This document shows positions 9,507-18,067 of a DNA stretch of 64,000 nucleotides, piece after piece. The notes under the pieces were generated by a model that saw nothing but the letters and a program-made list of their open reading frames with translations, did not search any database and was not told the DNA's origin. Source of the DNA: Pseudomonas sp. SDI (GTDB lineage: Bacteria; Pseudomonadota; Gammaproteobacteria; Pseudomonadales; Pseudomonadaceae). The stretch spans positions 1-64,000 of the forward strand of contig NZ_QETK01000010.1 of NCBI RefSeq assembly GCF_003105155.1. The letters are read 5' to 3'. Position numbers and translations under genes: made by a program. Each line of letters starts with the position of its first letter. Positions within the stretch are counted from its first letter, which is position 1.

Positions 9507-10430
9507 ATGGATGCGCGTCCCATGCAACTCCCAGACATGAACCTTCTCGTAGCGCTGGATGCGCTGCTCGATGAAGGCAGCGTTGTCGGCGCCGCGCGCC
9601 GGATGAACCTCAGCCCCGCCGCCATGAGCCGCACCCTCACCCGCATCCGCGACGCCGTCGGCGATCCGGTGTTGGTACGTGCCGGTCGTGGCCTGGTCCC
9701 CACGCCCAGGGCCATCGCCCTGCGCAGCCAGGTACGTCAGGTGGTCGAACAGGCCAACCAACTGTTCAGCGCCAACCACGATCTCGACCTCGCCAGCCTC
9801 GAACGCGCCTTCAACCTGCGCGCCAATGACGTGTTCATTGCGCCGTTCTCGGCACCGCTGCTCGACGCCATGCGCCAGCAGGCACCGCGCACCGTGCTGC
9901 GTTTCGTCCCGGAAGGCGCGGGCGGCGACGAGGATCAAGCCCTGCGTGACGGCCGTCTCGACCTGTACATCAGTGCCACCCGCGAGCTTGGCCCGGAGAT
10001 CAAGGTACAAGGGCTGTTCAGCACCACCTTCGTCTGCCTGGCACGCAACGATCACCCGATCTTCGACGACGAAATCACCGCTGAGCGCTTCGCTGCGTTC
10101 GAGCAGATCAGCGTCTCGCGCCGTGGTCGTGCCCTCGGCCCGATCGATAGCGCCCTCGGTGTGCTTGGCCTGCAGCGGCGCGTTGCGCTGATCACCCCAA
10201 GCTTCCATTCGGGCATGTTTTCCCTGCCGGACTCCGAGCTGATCCTGCCGCTGCCCGAACACATGCTGCACAGCGTCGCCCGCCTGGGCCTGCCACTGCG
10301 CTCGTTCCGCATGCCGTTCGCCCTGGAACCGGTGCAGGTAATGCAAGCCTGGCATCCGCGTTTCGACAACGACCCGGCCCATCGCTGGCTGCGCCAGACC
10401 CTGAAAGCCTGCTGCAGCCGCCAGCCCTGA
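9507..10430 (+). CDS. LysR family transcriptional regulator
   Basis: A 307-residue LysR protein with the winged HTH in residues 6-65 (MNLLVALDALLDEGSVVGAA; LSPAAMSRTLTRIRDAVGDP) and a NodD/LinR-like effector domain behind. An ATG at 9522, five codons downstream, is preceded by GGAT and may be the real start. It lies just upstream of, and in line with, the MFS efflux operon (107-base gap). Control of that operon is the natural inference; the gap contains a palindrome at 10448-10464 that could be its site. Confidence 0.88.
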   Translation: MDARPMQLPDMNLLVALDALLDEGSVVGAARRMNLSPAAMSRTLTRIRDAVGDPVLVRAGRGLVPTPRAIALRSQVRQVVEQANQLFSANHDLDLASLERAFNLRANDVFIAPFSAPLLDAMRQQAPRTVLRFVPEGAGGDEDQALRDGRLDLYISATRELGPEIKVQGLFSTTFVCLARNDHPIFDDEITAERFAAFEQISVSRRGRALGPIDSALGVLGLQRRVALITPSFHSGMFSLPDSELILPLPEHMLHSVARLGLPLRSFRMPFALEPVQVMQAWHPRFDNDPAHRWLRQTLKACCSRQP

Positions 10431-10447
10431 TCGAGGCGTGCGTCTGC

Positions 10448-10464
10448 TGCAGTAATTAGCTGCA
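10448..10464. promoter_or_regulatory. Palindrome, candidate LysR-type operator before the MFS operon
   Basis: The 17-base element reads TGCAG-N7-CTGCA, with an A/T-rich centre (TAATTAG). It lies 74 bases before the MFS start codon, where a LysR-type regulator would be expected to bind. The element is seen directly; its link to the LysR protein encoded at 9507-10430 is inference. Confidence 0.45.
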
Positions 10465-10537
10465 AAAATGTAACTTTTCGTCAGTAGTCACGCTTTTTAG
10501 ACTCGCCGGGTCAATCACTTGCCCGGAGTGTCACCCC

Positions 10538-12043
10538 ATGTCTGTTTCCGCCGCCCCTGCTGCGCCCGCGGCGTTCGGCCCGCGGATCGTGATCGGCCTG
10601 CTCGGCGTACTGCTCGCGGTGCTCTGCGCCGGCCTCAACGAAATGGTCACCAAGCTGGCGATGGCCGACATTCGCGGTGGCCTGCACATCGGCGCCGACG
10701 AGGGTGCCTGGCTGATCGCGCTGTATTCGGCGAGCTCGGTGGCGGCCATGGCCTTCGCGCCCTGGTGCGCCGTGACCTTCTCGCTGCGCCGCTTCACCCT
10801 TTGCGCCATCGCGGCCTTCGTCGTGCTCGGCGTGCTGTGCCCGTTTGCCCCCGACGTGCCCAGCCTGATGCTGCTGCGCACCCTGCAAGGCTTCGCCGGC
10901 GGTGCGCTGCCGCCGATGCTGATGAGCGTGGCGCTGCGCTTTCTGCCTGCCAACATCAAGCTCTATGGCCTGGCCGGCTATGCCCTCACGGCCACCTTCG
11001 GGCCAAGCCTGGGCCTGCCGCTGGCCGGGATGTGGACCGAGTACGTCAGCTGGCACTGGACCTTCTGGCAGATCATCGTCCCGGCCCTGATGGCGATGGC
11101 CTGCGTGGCCTGGGGCCTGCCGCAGGACCCGCTGCGCCTGGAACGCTGCCAGCAGTTCGACTGGCGCGGCCTGCTGCTCGGCCTGCCGGCGATCTGTTCG
11201 CTGGTGCTGGGGGTGTCGCTGGGCGATCGCCTGGGCTGGTTCAACTCACCGCTGATTGCCTGGCTACTCGGTGGCGGAGCGCTGCTGATGGTGCTGTTCA
11301 TGCTCAACGAGTGGTCCGCGCCGCTGCCATTCTTCAAGTTGCAGATGCTCGCCAACCGCAACCTCAGTCACGCGTTGATTACCCTCGGCGGGGTGCTGGT
11401 GGTGCTCTCGGCGGTGATCATCCTGCCGACCGCTTTTCTCGCCCAGATTCAGGGCTACCGGCCGCTGCAAAGTGGCCCGGTGATGTTGCTGGTGGCATTG
11501 CCGCAGTTGCTCGCGTTGCCGCTCACGGCGGCGCTGTGCAACCTGCGCGCGGTCGACTGCCGCTGGGTGCTGGCGGCGGGGTTGGGCATGCTCGCGCTGT
11601 CCTGCGCCGGTGGCACGCTGATTACCGGGCAGTGGATTCGCGATAACTTCTACGTGCTGCAACTGTTGCAGATCTTCGCTCAGCCGATGGCGGTGATTCC
11701 CTTGCTGATGCTCGCTACCGGCGGCATGACCGCGCAGGACGGGCCATTCGCTTCGGCCTGGTTCAACACCGTGAAGGGCCTGGCCTCGGTGGTCGCCGCC
11801 GGCTTGCTGGACTGGCTCAGCACCGTGCGCCGGCACTTTCACTCGAACACGCTGGTGGACAGCCTGGGCAACTCGCCACTGGCCGACAGCACGGCGCCGG
11901 ACCTGGCCCGGCGCCTTCACGCGCAGGCGCTGGTGCTGACCAGTGCCGACCTCTACCTGTGCATGGCGCTGCTGGCGCTGGCGCTGATCCTGCTGATTCC
12001 TTTCGTGCCGACCCGCATCTACCCGCCGCGGGCAGCGGCCTAG
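10538..12043 (+). CDS. MFS multidrug efflux transporter, EmrB/DHA2-like
   Basis: A 501-residue major facilitator protein with about fourteen hydrophobic segments, the size and count of the DHA2 (EmrB) subfamily. The first helix (IVIGLLGVLLAVLCAGLNEMV) and the segment SWHWTFWQIIVPALMAMACV after helix six match the family. It is followed at 12061 by a HlyD adaptor and at 13113 by an OMF gene, giving a complete EmrAB-TolC-type pump. The substrate cannot be told; EmrAB-type pumps handle hydrophobic uncouplers and antibiotics. Confidence 0.9.
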   Translation: MSVSAAPAAPAAFGPRIVIGLLGVLLAVLCAGLNEMVTKLAMADIRGGLHIGADEGAWLIALYSASSVAAMAFAPWCAVTFSLRRFTLCAIAAFVVLGVLCPFAPDVPSLMLLRTLQGFAGGALPPMLMSVALRFLPANIKLYGLAGYALTATFGPSLGLPLAGMWTEYVSWHWTFWQIIVPALMAMACVAWGLPQDPLRLERCQQFDWRGLLLGLPAICSLVLGVSLGDRLGWFNSPLIAWLLGGGALLMVLFMLNEWSAPLPFFKLQMLANRNLSHALITLGGVLVVLSAVIILPTAFLAQIQGYRPLQSGPVMLLVALPQLLALPLTAALCNLRAVDCRWVLAAGLGMLALSCAGGTLITGQWIRDNFYVLQLLQIFAQPMAVIPLLMLATGGMTAQDGPFASAWFNTVKGLASVVAAGLLDWLSTVRRHFHSNTLVDSLGNSPLADSTAPDLARRLHAQALVLTSADLYLCMALLALALILLIPFVPTRIYPPRAAA

Positions 12044-12060
12044 TCCAGAGAGACCCGATC

Positions 12061-13116
12061 ATGACCCTGAGCAAACCCCTGCAATACACCGCGCTCGCCG
12101 TGACGTTTGGCGCCCTGGCGTGGGTCGTACTGCCGTCGCCGTTCGCCAGCCGAGGCGAACAGAGCACCAACGATGCCTACGTCTCGGCCGACTACACGGT
12201 GGTCGCGCCAAAGGTGCCTGGCTTCATCAAACAGGTGCTGGTCGAGGACAACCAGCAGGTGCGTGCCGGCCAGCCGCTGGCGCTGCTCGACGACCGCGAT
12301 TACCAGGCTGCGTTGGCGGCGGCGCAGGCCCGTCTGCTGACCGCACGGGCGCAGCAGCAGAACGCGGCGGCAACCCGTGAGCGCCAGGTGTCGCTGATCG
12401 AACAGGCGCAAGCGGCGTTGGCGGCTGGCGACGCCGAACTGGCCTTCGCCAAGCATGAACTGACCCGCCACAGCCGCCTCGCCGAGCAGGGCGCCGGCAC
12501 CGTGCAGAACGCCCAGCAGGCGCGCAGCCGGGTCGATCAGGCGCGGGCGCAGCAGGCCAACGCCCGCGCGGCCCTGGCGGCGGCGCGCAAGCAGGTGGAG
12601 ATTCTCGACGCCCAGGTGGATGCCGCTGCCGGTGGCCTGCAACAGGCCGAAGCGGCGCTGGAGCGGGCGCGTCTGGACGTGTCCTACACCACCATCGTCG
12701 CGCCCATCGACGGTATGGTCGGCGAGCGCGCGGTGCGGGTTGGCGCCTACGTCAATCCGGGGGCGCGGCTGCTCTCGGTGGTGCCGCTGGCGCAGGCCTA
12801 TGCCATCGCCAACTTCCAGGAAACCCAGCTCACCGACGTGCAGCCGGGGCAGGCGGTGGAGGTCAGCGTCGACACCTTTGCCGGCGAACGCCTGCGCGGT
12901 CATGTGCAGAGTGTGGCGCCGGCGACCGGGCTGACCTTCGCGGCGGTGAAACCGGATAACGCCACCGGCAACTTCACCAAGGTGGTGCAGCGGATTCCGG
13001 TGAAGATCGTCTTCGAGCCCGGACAGCCGTTGCTCGGACGGTTGCGGGTGGGCATGTCGGTGGTGGCCACCATCGATACCCGGCACAACGTCGGCCAGGA
13101 GGTCAGCGCACGATGA
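12061..13116 (+). CDS. HlyD/EmrA-type periplasmic adaptor
   Basis: A 351-residue membrane fusion protein: N-terminal anchor (about residues 8-25), first half-lipoyl motif (VVAPKVPGFIKQVLVEDNQQ), a long Ala/Gln/Arg-rich coiled-coil hairpin (about 75-200), second half-lipoyl motif (TTIVAPIDGMVGERAV) and a beta-barrel domain. The long hairpin fits an EmrA-like partner for an MFS pump. It starts 17 bases after the MFS stop and its own stop overlaps the OMF start codon (ATGA). Confidence 0.92.
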   Translation: MTLSKPLQYTALAVTFGALAWVVLPSPFASRGEQSTNDAYVSADYTVVAPKVPGFIKQVLVEDNQQVRAGQPLALLDDRDYQAALAAAQARLLTARAQQQNAAATRERQVSLIEQAQAALAAGDAELAFAKHELTRHSRLAEQGAGTVQNAQQARSRVDQARAQQANARAALAAARKQVEILDAQVDAAAGGLQQAEAALERARLDVSYTTIVAPIDGMVGERAVRVGAYVNPGARLLSVVPLAQAYAIANFQETQLTDVQPGQAVEVSVDTFAGERLRGHVQSVAPATGLTFAAVKPDNATGNFTKVVQRIPVKIVFEPGQPLLGRLRVGMSVVATIDTRHNVGQEVSAR

Positions 13117-14573
13117 GTCGGCTTCGAACACTGAGCGTGATGGGTGCGTGCCTGGGCCTGGGCGCCTGCACGCTGGGCGCGGATTTCAGCGCACCGGCAA
13201 ACGATGCTGGGTTGGCCTGGCCGCCCCTGCAGCAAGCCGCCGCGCCGAGCCAGCCACACGCGGCAGCGTTGGACGTGCGCTGGTGGCAGGGCTTCAACGA
13301 TGCGCAGCTGTCGGCACTGATCGAGCGCGTGGTGGGCCGCAACCTCGACCTGCAGGTCGCCAGTGCGCGCTTGCTGCAACGCCGTGCTGCCCGCCAGAGC
13401 ATCGCCAGCGAGCGCTACCCCTCGGTCGATCTGGCGGGTGGTGTCAGTCGCGCCCGCAACAGTGCCGACGGCTTGGCCGACCCCTCGGGGCACAACGGTG
13501 GTTCGGCCTATAGCCTTTGGCAAGGCGACTTCGTTGCCGGTTGGGAGCTGGACCTGTGGGGCCGGGTACGCCGCGAAGTCGAGGCGGCCGACGCCAGCGT
13601 CGAGGTGGCCGAGAACGACCGCCGTGGTGTGCTCTTGTCGCTGTTGGCGCAGACCGCGCGCGACTACCTGCAACTGCGCGCGGTGCAGGCCACGCTGGCG
13701 GTGGTGCGTGACAACCTTGAGGTGGCGCGGCACAGCCTGCGCCTGTCGCAGAGCCGCTTGGCCGATGGTGTGGCGACCCAGCTTGACGTGGCCCAGGCGG
13801 CCGCACAGGTGGCCTCGGTGCAGGCGCGCCTGCCGGCGCTGGAAGATCGCGAGGCGCAATTGATCAACGCCATCGGCCTGCTGCTCGGCGAGCCGCCGCG
13901 CAGCGTGCAGGCCGAGTTGAGTCAGCCGCTCGGCTTGCCGCAGCCGCCGCAGCGCTTTGCTCTGGGCCTGCCTTCGGAACTGGCCGCGCGGCGCCCGGAC
14001 ATCCGCGCCGCCAGTGCGCGCCTGCATGCGGCCACAGCGAGTATTGGTGTGGCCAAGGCGGATTTCTACCCGCGCATCCGCCTGTCTGGTAGTGCCGGTT
14101 TGCAATCCCTGCAACTGGCCGATTTCGGCAACTGGAGTGCCCGCCGCTTAGCCATCGGTCCGCAACTGAACCTGCCGTTGTTCGAGGGGGGACGGCTCAG
14201 CGGCGTGCTGAAACTGCGCGAGGCGCAACAACAGGAGGCGGCGCTGGATTATCAACATGTGGTGCTGCGCGCCTGGCATGAGATCGACAATGTGCTACGC
14301 CTGTATAACGCCAGTCAGTTACGTCGCGACCTGCTCGACGAAGCGGTGCGGCAGAACCGCATCGCCCTGGACACCGCCCAGCGCCAGTATGTGGAGGGCG
14401 CGGTGGACTTTCTCAACGTGTTGACGGTGCAGGGCGCGTTGCTGGCGAATCAGGAACAGTGGGTCGAAAGTTCGGCGGCGGTGTCGTTGGCCATGGTCGG
14501 TCTCTACCAGTCAATCGGTGGTGGCTGGCAGGCCTTCGAGCCGGCATTGCAGGCCAGCGCAGATGCGCGTTGA
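13113..14573 (+). CDS. Efflux outer-membrane lipoprotein, NodT family
   Basis: A 486-residue outer-membrane factor with a lipoprotein signal (lipobox L-G-A-C, Cys19) and the typical repeated halves: WWQGFNDAQLSALIERV early on, LDLWGRVRREVEAADASV in the middle, and VDFLNVLTVQGALL near the end. It is the third gene of the MFS operon, with a four-base overlap to the adaptor gene. It is a paralogue in function of the OMF at 4595-6121 but clearly a different sequence, so each pump has its own channel. Confidence 0.92.
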   Translation: MSRLRTLSVMGACLGLGACTLGADFSAPANDAGLAWPPLQQAAAPSQPHAAALDVRWWQGFNDAQLSALIERVVGRNLDLQVASARLLQRRAARQSIASERYPSVDLAGGVSRARNSADGLADPSGHNGGSAYSLWQGDFVAGWELDLWGRVRREVEAADASVEVAENDRRGVLLSLLAQTARDYLQLRAVQATLAVVRDNLEVARHSLRLSQSRLADGVATQLDVAQAAAQVASVQARLPALEDREAQLINAIGLLLGEPPRSVQAELSQPLGLPQPPQRFALGLPSELAARRPDIRAASARLHAATASIGVAKADFYPRIRLSGSAGLQSLQLADFGNWSARRLAIGPQLNLPLFEGGRLSGVLKLREAQQQEAALDYQHVVLRAWHEIDNVLRLYNASQLRRDLLDEAVRQNRIALDTAQRQYVEGAVDFLNVLTVQGALLANQEQWVESSAAVSLAMVGLYQSIGGGWQAFEPALQASADAR

Positions 14574-14619
14574 GGGCCGTGGTACGCGGGTTTACTTTCA
14601 TCCATAGAAGGACGCAGGC

Positions 14620-15414
14620 ATGAATATTTCGTTGCATGGCAAACGTGCGGTCGTCAGTGGCTCGACGGCTGGTATCGGTCTGGCCATCGCCATCGGCTTG
14701 GCCGAAGCTGGCGCCGAGGTGGTAGTCAACGGCCGCAGCAAGGCGCGGGTCGATGCCGCGCTGAAACAGCTGCGCGGCAAGCTGCCGGGGGCCAAGGTCA
14801 GCGGCGTGGTGGCCGACCTGGGCACGGCCGAAGGCGCCCAGACGCTGTTTGCCAAAGTGCCCCAGGCCGACATCCTGGTGAACAACCTGGGCATCTTCGA
14901 GCCCAAGGGGTTCTTTGAAATCAGCGATGAAGAGTGGCAGCAGTTCTTCGAGGTCAACGTGATGAGCGCGGTGCGCCTGTCGCGGCACTATGCGCAGCAC
15001 ATGGCTAAACAGGGCTGGGGACGGGTGCTGTTTCTGTCCAGCGAATCGGCGTTGCAGATCCCGCTGGAAATGGTGCATTACGGCACCACCAAGACCGCCT
15101 TGCTCGCGGTATCGCGCGGGCTGGCGGAAACCCTTGCCGGTAGCGGCGTCACGGTGAATGCGGTGCTGCCGGGGCCGACGCGTTCGGAAGGGGTCGGCGA
15201 CTTCTTCGCCAAGCTGGCCCAGGAGCAGGGCGTGAGCCGCGACAGTCTGGAAGCCAGCTTCATTGCCGAGCACCGGCCGAGCTCGCTGATCAAGCGCCTG
15301 GCCACGGTGGAGGAGGTGGCCAACATGGTCGTTTACCTGGCTTCGCGCCAGGCCAGCGCTACCACCGGCGCCGCGTTGCGGGTCGATGGCGGGGTGCTGC
15401 GCTCGATTGCCTGA
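14620..15414 (+). CDS. Short-chain dehydrogenase/reductase (SDR)
   Basis: A 264-residue classical SDR. The cofactor motif is SGSTAGIGLA (TGxxxGIG type, with Ser in place of the first Thr), followed by NNLG; the catalytic Ser is in LFLSSES and the Tyr/Lys pair in HYGTTKTA. It ends with the family segment GAALRVDGG. The reaction is NAD(P)(H)-dependent oxidation or reduction of an unidentified alcohol/ketone. It follows the efflux operon after 46 bases and could be co-transcribed, but nothing ties its function to export. Confidence 0.9.
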   Translation: MNISLHGKRAVVSGSTAGIGLAIAIGLAEAGAEVVVNGRSKARVDAALKQLRGKLPGAKVSGVVADLGTAEGAQTLFAKVPQADILVNNLGIFEPKGFFEISDEEWQQFFEVNVMSAVRLSRHYAQHMAKQGWGRVLFLSSESALQIPLEMVHYGTTKTALLAVSRGLAETLAGSGVTVNAVLPGPTRSEGVGDFFAKLAQEQGVSRDSLEASFIAEHRPSSLIKRLATVEEVANMVVYLASRQASATTGAALRVDGGVLRSIA

Positions 15415-15417
15415 CGT

Positions 15418-16242
15418 TTAAAGCGCGCGGTCCAGGCCGAAGCGTTTGGCCAGGACCTTTTCCAGCAGGGCCTTGGGCAGCAGCGTTGCCAGCAATGGCA
15501 GCGCTCGGCTGCCGTTGCCCAGGCGTACCAGGCGTGGCGGCGGGTTTTGCTGAGTGGCCTTGAACAGGTCGGCGGCGAACACGGCGGCCGGGGTCGGGCG
15601 GTCCTGCGAGGCGCGGGCGCGGGCACGAATGCTGTCGCGCAGCGGCCACCAGGCTGAGCCTTGATCGAGCACCTGCTCGGCTTCGCGTTCGGCGTTGTTG
15701 GCGAAGCTGGAGGCAATCGCGCCGGGCTGTACTTCCTGCACGCGGATGCCGAACGGCGCCAGCTCCAGGCGCAGGGCATCGCTGAGGGCATGCACGGCGG
15801 CCTTGGAGGCGCAGTAGGCGCCGGCGAATGGGGTGACCAGCACCCCCGACACGCTACCGACATTCACCACCAGGCCACGGTTGCGCCGCAGCAGCGGGAA
15901 CATCGCGCGGGTGACGCCGACGAGGGCGAAGACATTGGTTTCGAACTGGCGCTGCATGGCCTCGACGCCGCCGTCGAGCAGCGGGCCCATGGCACCGTAA
16001 CCGGCATTGTTGATCAGTGTATCCAGGCCGCCATGGTGGCTGTCGATGTCGTCGGCCAGCTGTTGCAGGGCCGCGCCGTCGTTGACGTCGAGCGGGCGCG
16101 CGGTGAAGCCTGCGGCCTGCAGTTGGGCGACGTCGGCGCTTTTGCGCGCGGTGGCCCAGACGGTGTGGCCGGCGTTGCGGAAACAGTCGGCGAGGGCGCG
16201 GCCGATACCGCTGGAGCAACCGGTGATGAGCACGATGGACAT
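15418..16242 (-). CDS. Short-chain dehydrogenase/reductase (SDR)
   Basis: A 274-residue SDR with TGCSSGIGRAL at the N-terminus, NNAGYGAMG, catalytic Ser in NVGSVSG and YCASKAAV as the Tyr-x-x-x-Lys motif. The start is the ATG at 16242, preceded by AGGTCACC; the frame is open to 16281 but lacks a better ribosome site. It is convergent with the SDR at 14620-15414, with three bases between stop codons. Its retinol-dehydrogenase-like C-terminus suggests a hydrophobic substrate; this is only a family-level guess. Confidence 0.9.
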   Translation of the reverse strand: MSIVLITGCSSGIGRALADCFRNAGHTVWATARKSADVAQLQAAGFTARPLDVNDGAALQQLADDIDSHHGGLDTLINNAGYGAMGPLLDGGVEAMQRQFETNVFALVGVTRAMFPLLRRNRGLVVNVGSVSGVLVTPFAGAYCASKAAVHALSDALRLELAPFGIRVQEVQPGAIASSFANNAEREAEQVLDQGSAWWPLRDSIRARARASQDRPTPAAVFAADLFKATQQNPPPRLVRLGNGSRALPLLATLLPKALLEKVLAKRFGLDRAL

Positions 16243-16293
16243 TGGCGGTGACCTGTTGATCGGTAAGGATGGGCCGATCATACGGCAACTTCG

Positions 16294-16644
16294 CTAGTGC
16301 ATATCAGCCAGTTCCTGCTCGATTTCCTGCACATTCGCGGTGCTGATGACTCGCGCTTCGCCGTTGCATGGCAGCAGCACTTGCGAGGGCAGGTATTTGA
16401 TCTGCCTGGCGCTGAACAGCTCCATCAAGGGGATGTGAAGGAAGTCTTCTTCGTAGTCGTCGACGTTGAAGGCGTAGAAGCGGATCTCTGGTAGCACGGT
16501 GGCGAGCAGGGCGATCTTCGGTTGCAGTTCGACGCAGGGTGGCCATTGCTGCGAACCGACCAGCAGCAGGCTGGGGTGTTGGCGGCGGGTGGATTCGAGC
16601 AGCTCACGCAGGTCGCTCAGACCGTGCACGGGGATGAGGGGCAT
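16294..16644 (-). CDS. Thioredoxin-like protein with a single-Cys WPPC motif
   Basis: A 116-residue protein whose middle (LLLVGSQQWPPCVELQPKIALLA) resembles the first strand and active-site helix of thioredoxins. The motif is W-P-P-C-V-E-L, so only one cysteine sits in the usual C-x-x-C region; a proline after the last strand and another Cys in LLPCNGE are visible. The ATG at 16644 is used because upstream residues are unlike the fold and GGAAG precedes it. Fold assignment is by eye; redox activity is uncertain given the missing first Cys. Confidence 0.6.
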   Translation of the reverse strand: MPLIPVHGLSDLRELLESTRRQHPSLLLVGSQQWPPCVELQPKIALLATVLPEIRFYAFNVDDYEEDFLHIPLMELFSARQIKYLPSQVLLPCNGEARVISTANVQEIEQELADMH

Positions 16645-16713
16645 GGAGGGTCTTCCGTGTTGGACAGACCTCATTCAACACGCTGCGGTGGGAGGGCGGT
16701 ACTGGCAGAAATA

Positions 16714-17178
16714 CTAGTTGGCGAAGCTGCCCTGCAGGTGTTCGGCACGAAACTCCAGGGTTTGCGGGCGGTAGCCGGCGCGTAGCGGTGGCAAGGGCAG
16801 GCAGTCGCTCCAGCTGGCCCCGGCCTGCAGTTCGCCGGGGCCGCGGTAGCGCGGCGCGCTGTAGGTGTTTTCGGCGAGGTTGACGGTGTCGCCGGGGGCA
16901 TAGGCCGCCACGCGCCAGCGCAGTTCGGTAAGCGGGGTGTCGTTACCGTTGTTCATTTTCACCTGTAGCGGGCGGTCGACGGGACAGTCGCTAGGGGCAT
17001 AGTTCAGGCGTAGTTCAAGGCGGGCCAGTTGCCCGGCCTCGCGGTTGTCCAGCCAGACGACCCAGAGCCCGACCAGGCTCAGGCCCAACAGGGCAGCCAG
17101 GGAAATCGGCAGGGCCTTGGCAGGGTAGCGCAACAGCAGGATCAGCCAGGTGAGGATCAGCAGGATACCGATGAGCAT
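16714..17178 (-). CDS. Membrane-anchored hypothetical protein
   Basis: A 154-residue protein with two N-terminal hydrophobic helices (about residues 2-16 and 23-43) and a soluble domain of about 110 residues with two cysteines (SDCPVDRP and WSDCLPLPP), which would face the periplasm and may form a disulfide. The domain looks beta-rich. I do not recognise a function. It runs in the same direction as the thioredoxin-like gene and ends 70 bases upstream of it, so the two could be one transcript. Confidence 0.7.
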   Translation of the reverse strand: MLIGILLILTWLILLLRYPAKALPISLAALLGLSLVGLWVVWLDNREAGQLARLELRLNYAPSDCPVDRPLQVKMNNGNDTPLTELRWRVAAYAPGDTVNLAENTYSAPRYRGPGELQAGASWSDCLPLPPLRAGYRPQTLEFRAEHLQGSFAN

Positions 17179-17302
17179 GGGCGGCGGGCCTTGAGTGCGA
17201 TGGGGGCTATGCTAATGCCAAACAGGACGTTGGACGAGTTTGAGGTCCTTTTCTCAATTCTAGTCGGCGATGCGCGTACCTTGCCCGCTCTTGTCAATCC
17301 CG

Positions 17303-17670
17303 CTAACCGTACGCCATCCGCTTGATGACCTTTATTCGATTGTTTATCCCTTCCAGTTGGCCCGTGTGCATCAGCCAGCGAACCCGGCTCACGATGCCCC
17401 GCCAATAACCCTTTAGCCGTTTGGCGAACTGGATGAGAGTAGGTATCTCGCTTCCTCCAGGCGGACCTGTTGTTCCGGCGTTTTCAAGTTCTGCGCACGG
17501 CCGAGAATGGGCAAATCACGAACGACGCGCTCGCAATACTCATGAGTGCTTGAACAGGTTTTTTGGCAGCTACCACAGCAAGGGAGCCGGGTAGCGTGGG
17601 GAGTCAGATCGATCTGTAGCGCGTCGCCATCAGGCCTGGATGGTATTGCCATATCAGCCTTCAAGGGCAT
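17303..17670 (-). pseudogene. ISL3-family transposase remnant with internal deletions
   Basis: The minus strand first encodes an N-terminal zinc-finger-like piece (PCCGSCQ ... HEYCERVVRDLPILGR, about 17655-17480), then NLKTPEQQVRLEE, then in a shifted frame the C-terminal signature EIPTLIQFAKRLKGYWRG and QLEGINNRIKVIKRMAYG, ending at a TAG at 17303. These are recognisable pieces of an IS204/IS1001/IS1096/IS1165 (ISL3) transposase of about 400 residues. The catalytic middle is missing, with breaks after ILGR and after VRLEE, so it is a dead scar. No terminal inverted repeats were identified. Confidence 0.72.
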
Positions 17671-18067
17671 TCGGATAACGTCCGAAGCGGTCCAGTGTTG
17701 TGTAGTTCATCTCGTACATGCCGTTCGATATTCGCTACCGGTGGTAGGAGCGACCGTTGCGGACATAAGTTCCTGAGGTACTGATGGTCCGATGAAAGAA
17801 TGCTAACTATTTTTCAGAATTAGCTACTTTCAATTTGATAGCACCGGGCGCTGGCGTGTCTGTATATAAAGGGCAAACTAACGCTGGGATGTTTTTGTAC
17901 CAGCATGGAAAAAATCAGGATATTTCGTCAAAAACTACGAACGGTCATTTGGCACGTTTGCTACCAATGATGATGGCATTTATTTGGCGCTATCAATTTG
18001 TCTGATTATTGGGTGTGAGTTGGGCCGGGAGGTGGCATTTACAAAGGGCCAGTGTCCTGGAGATTTA
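17671..18067. other. AT-rich gap, possible gene debris
   Basis: This stretch is clearly richer in A and T than its surroundings from about 17790 to 18010. One plus-strand frame there is open for some sixty codons (ATFNLIAPGAGVSVY onward) but has no start or ribosome site, and a neighbouring frame continues it as GTFATNDDGIYLALS, which would fit a frameshifted remnant of a foreign gene. I recognise no family. It lies between the transposase scar and an intact gene. Confidence 0.4.
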
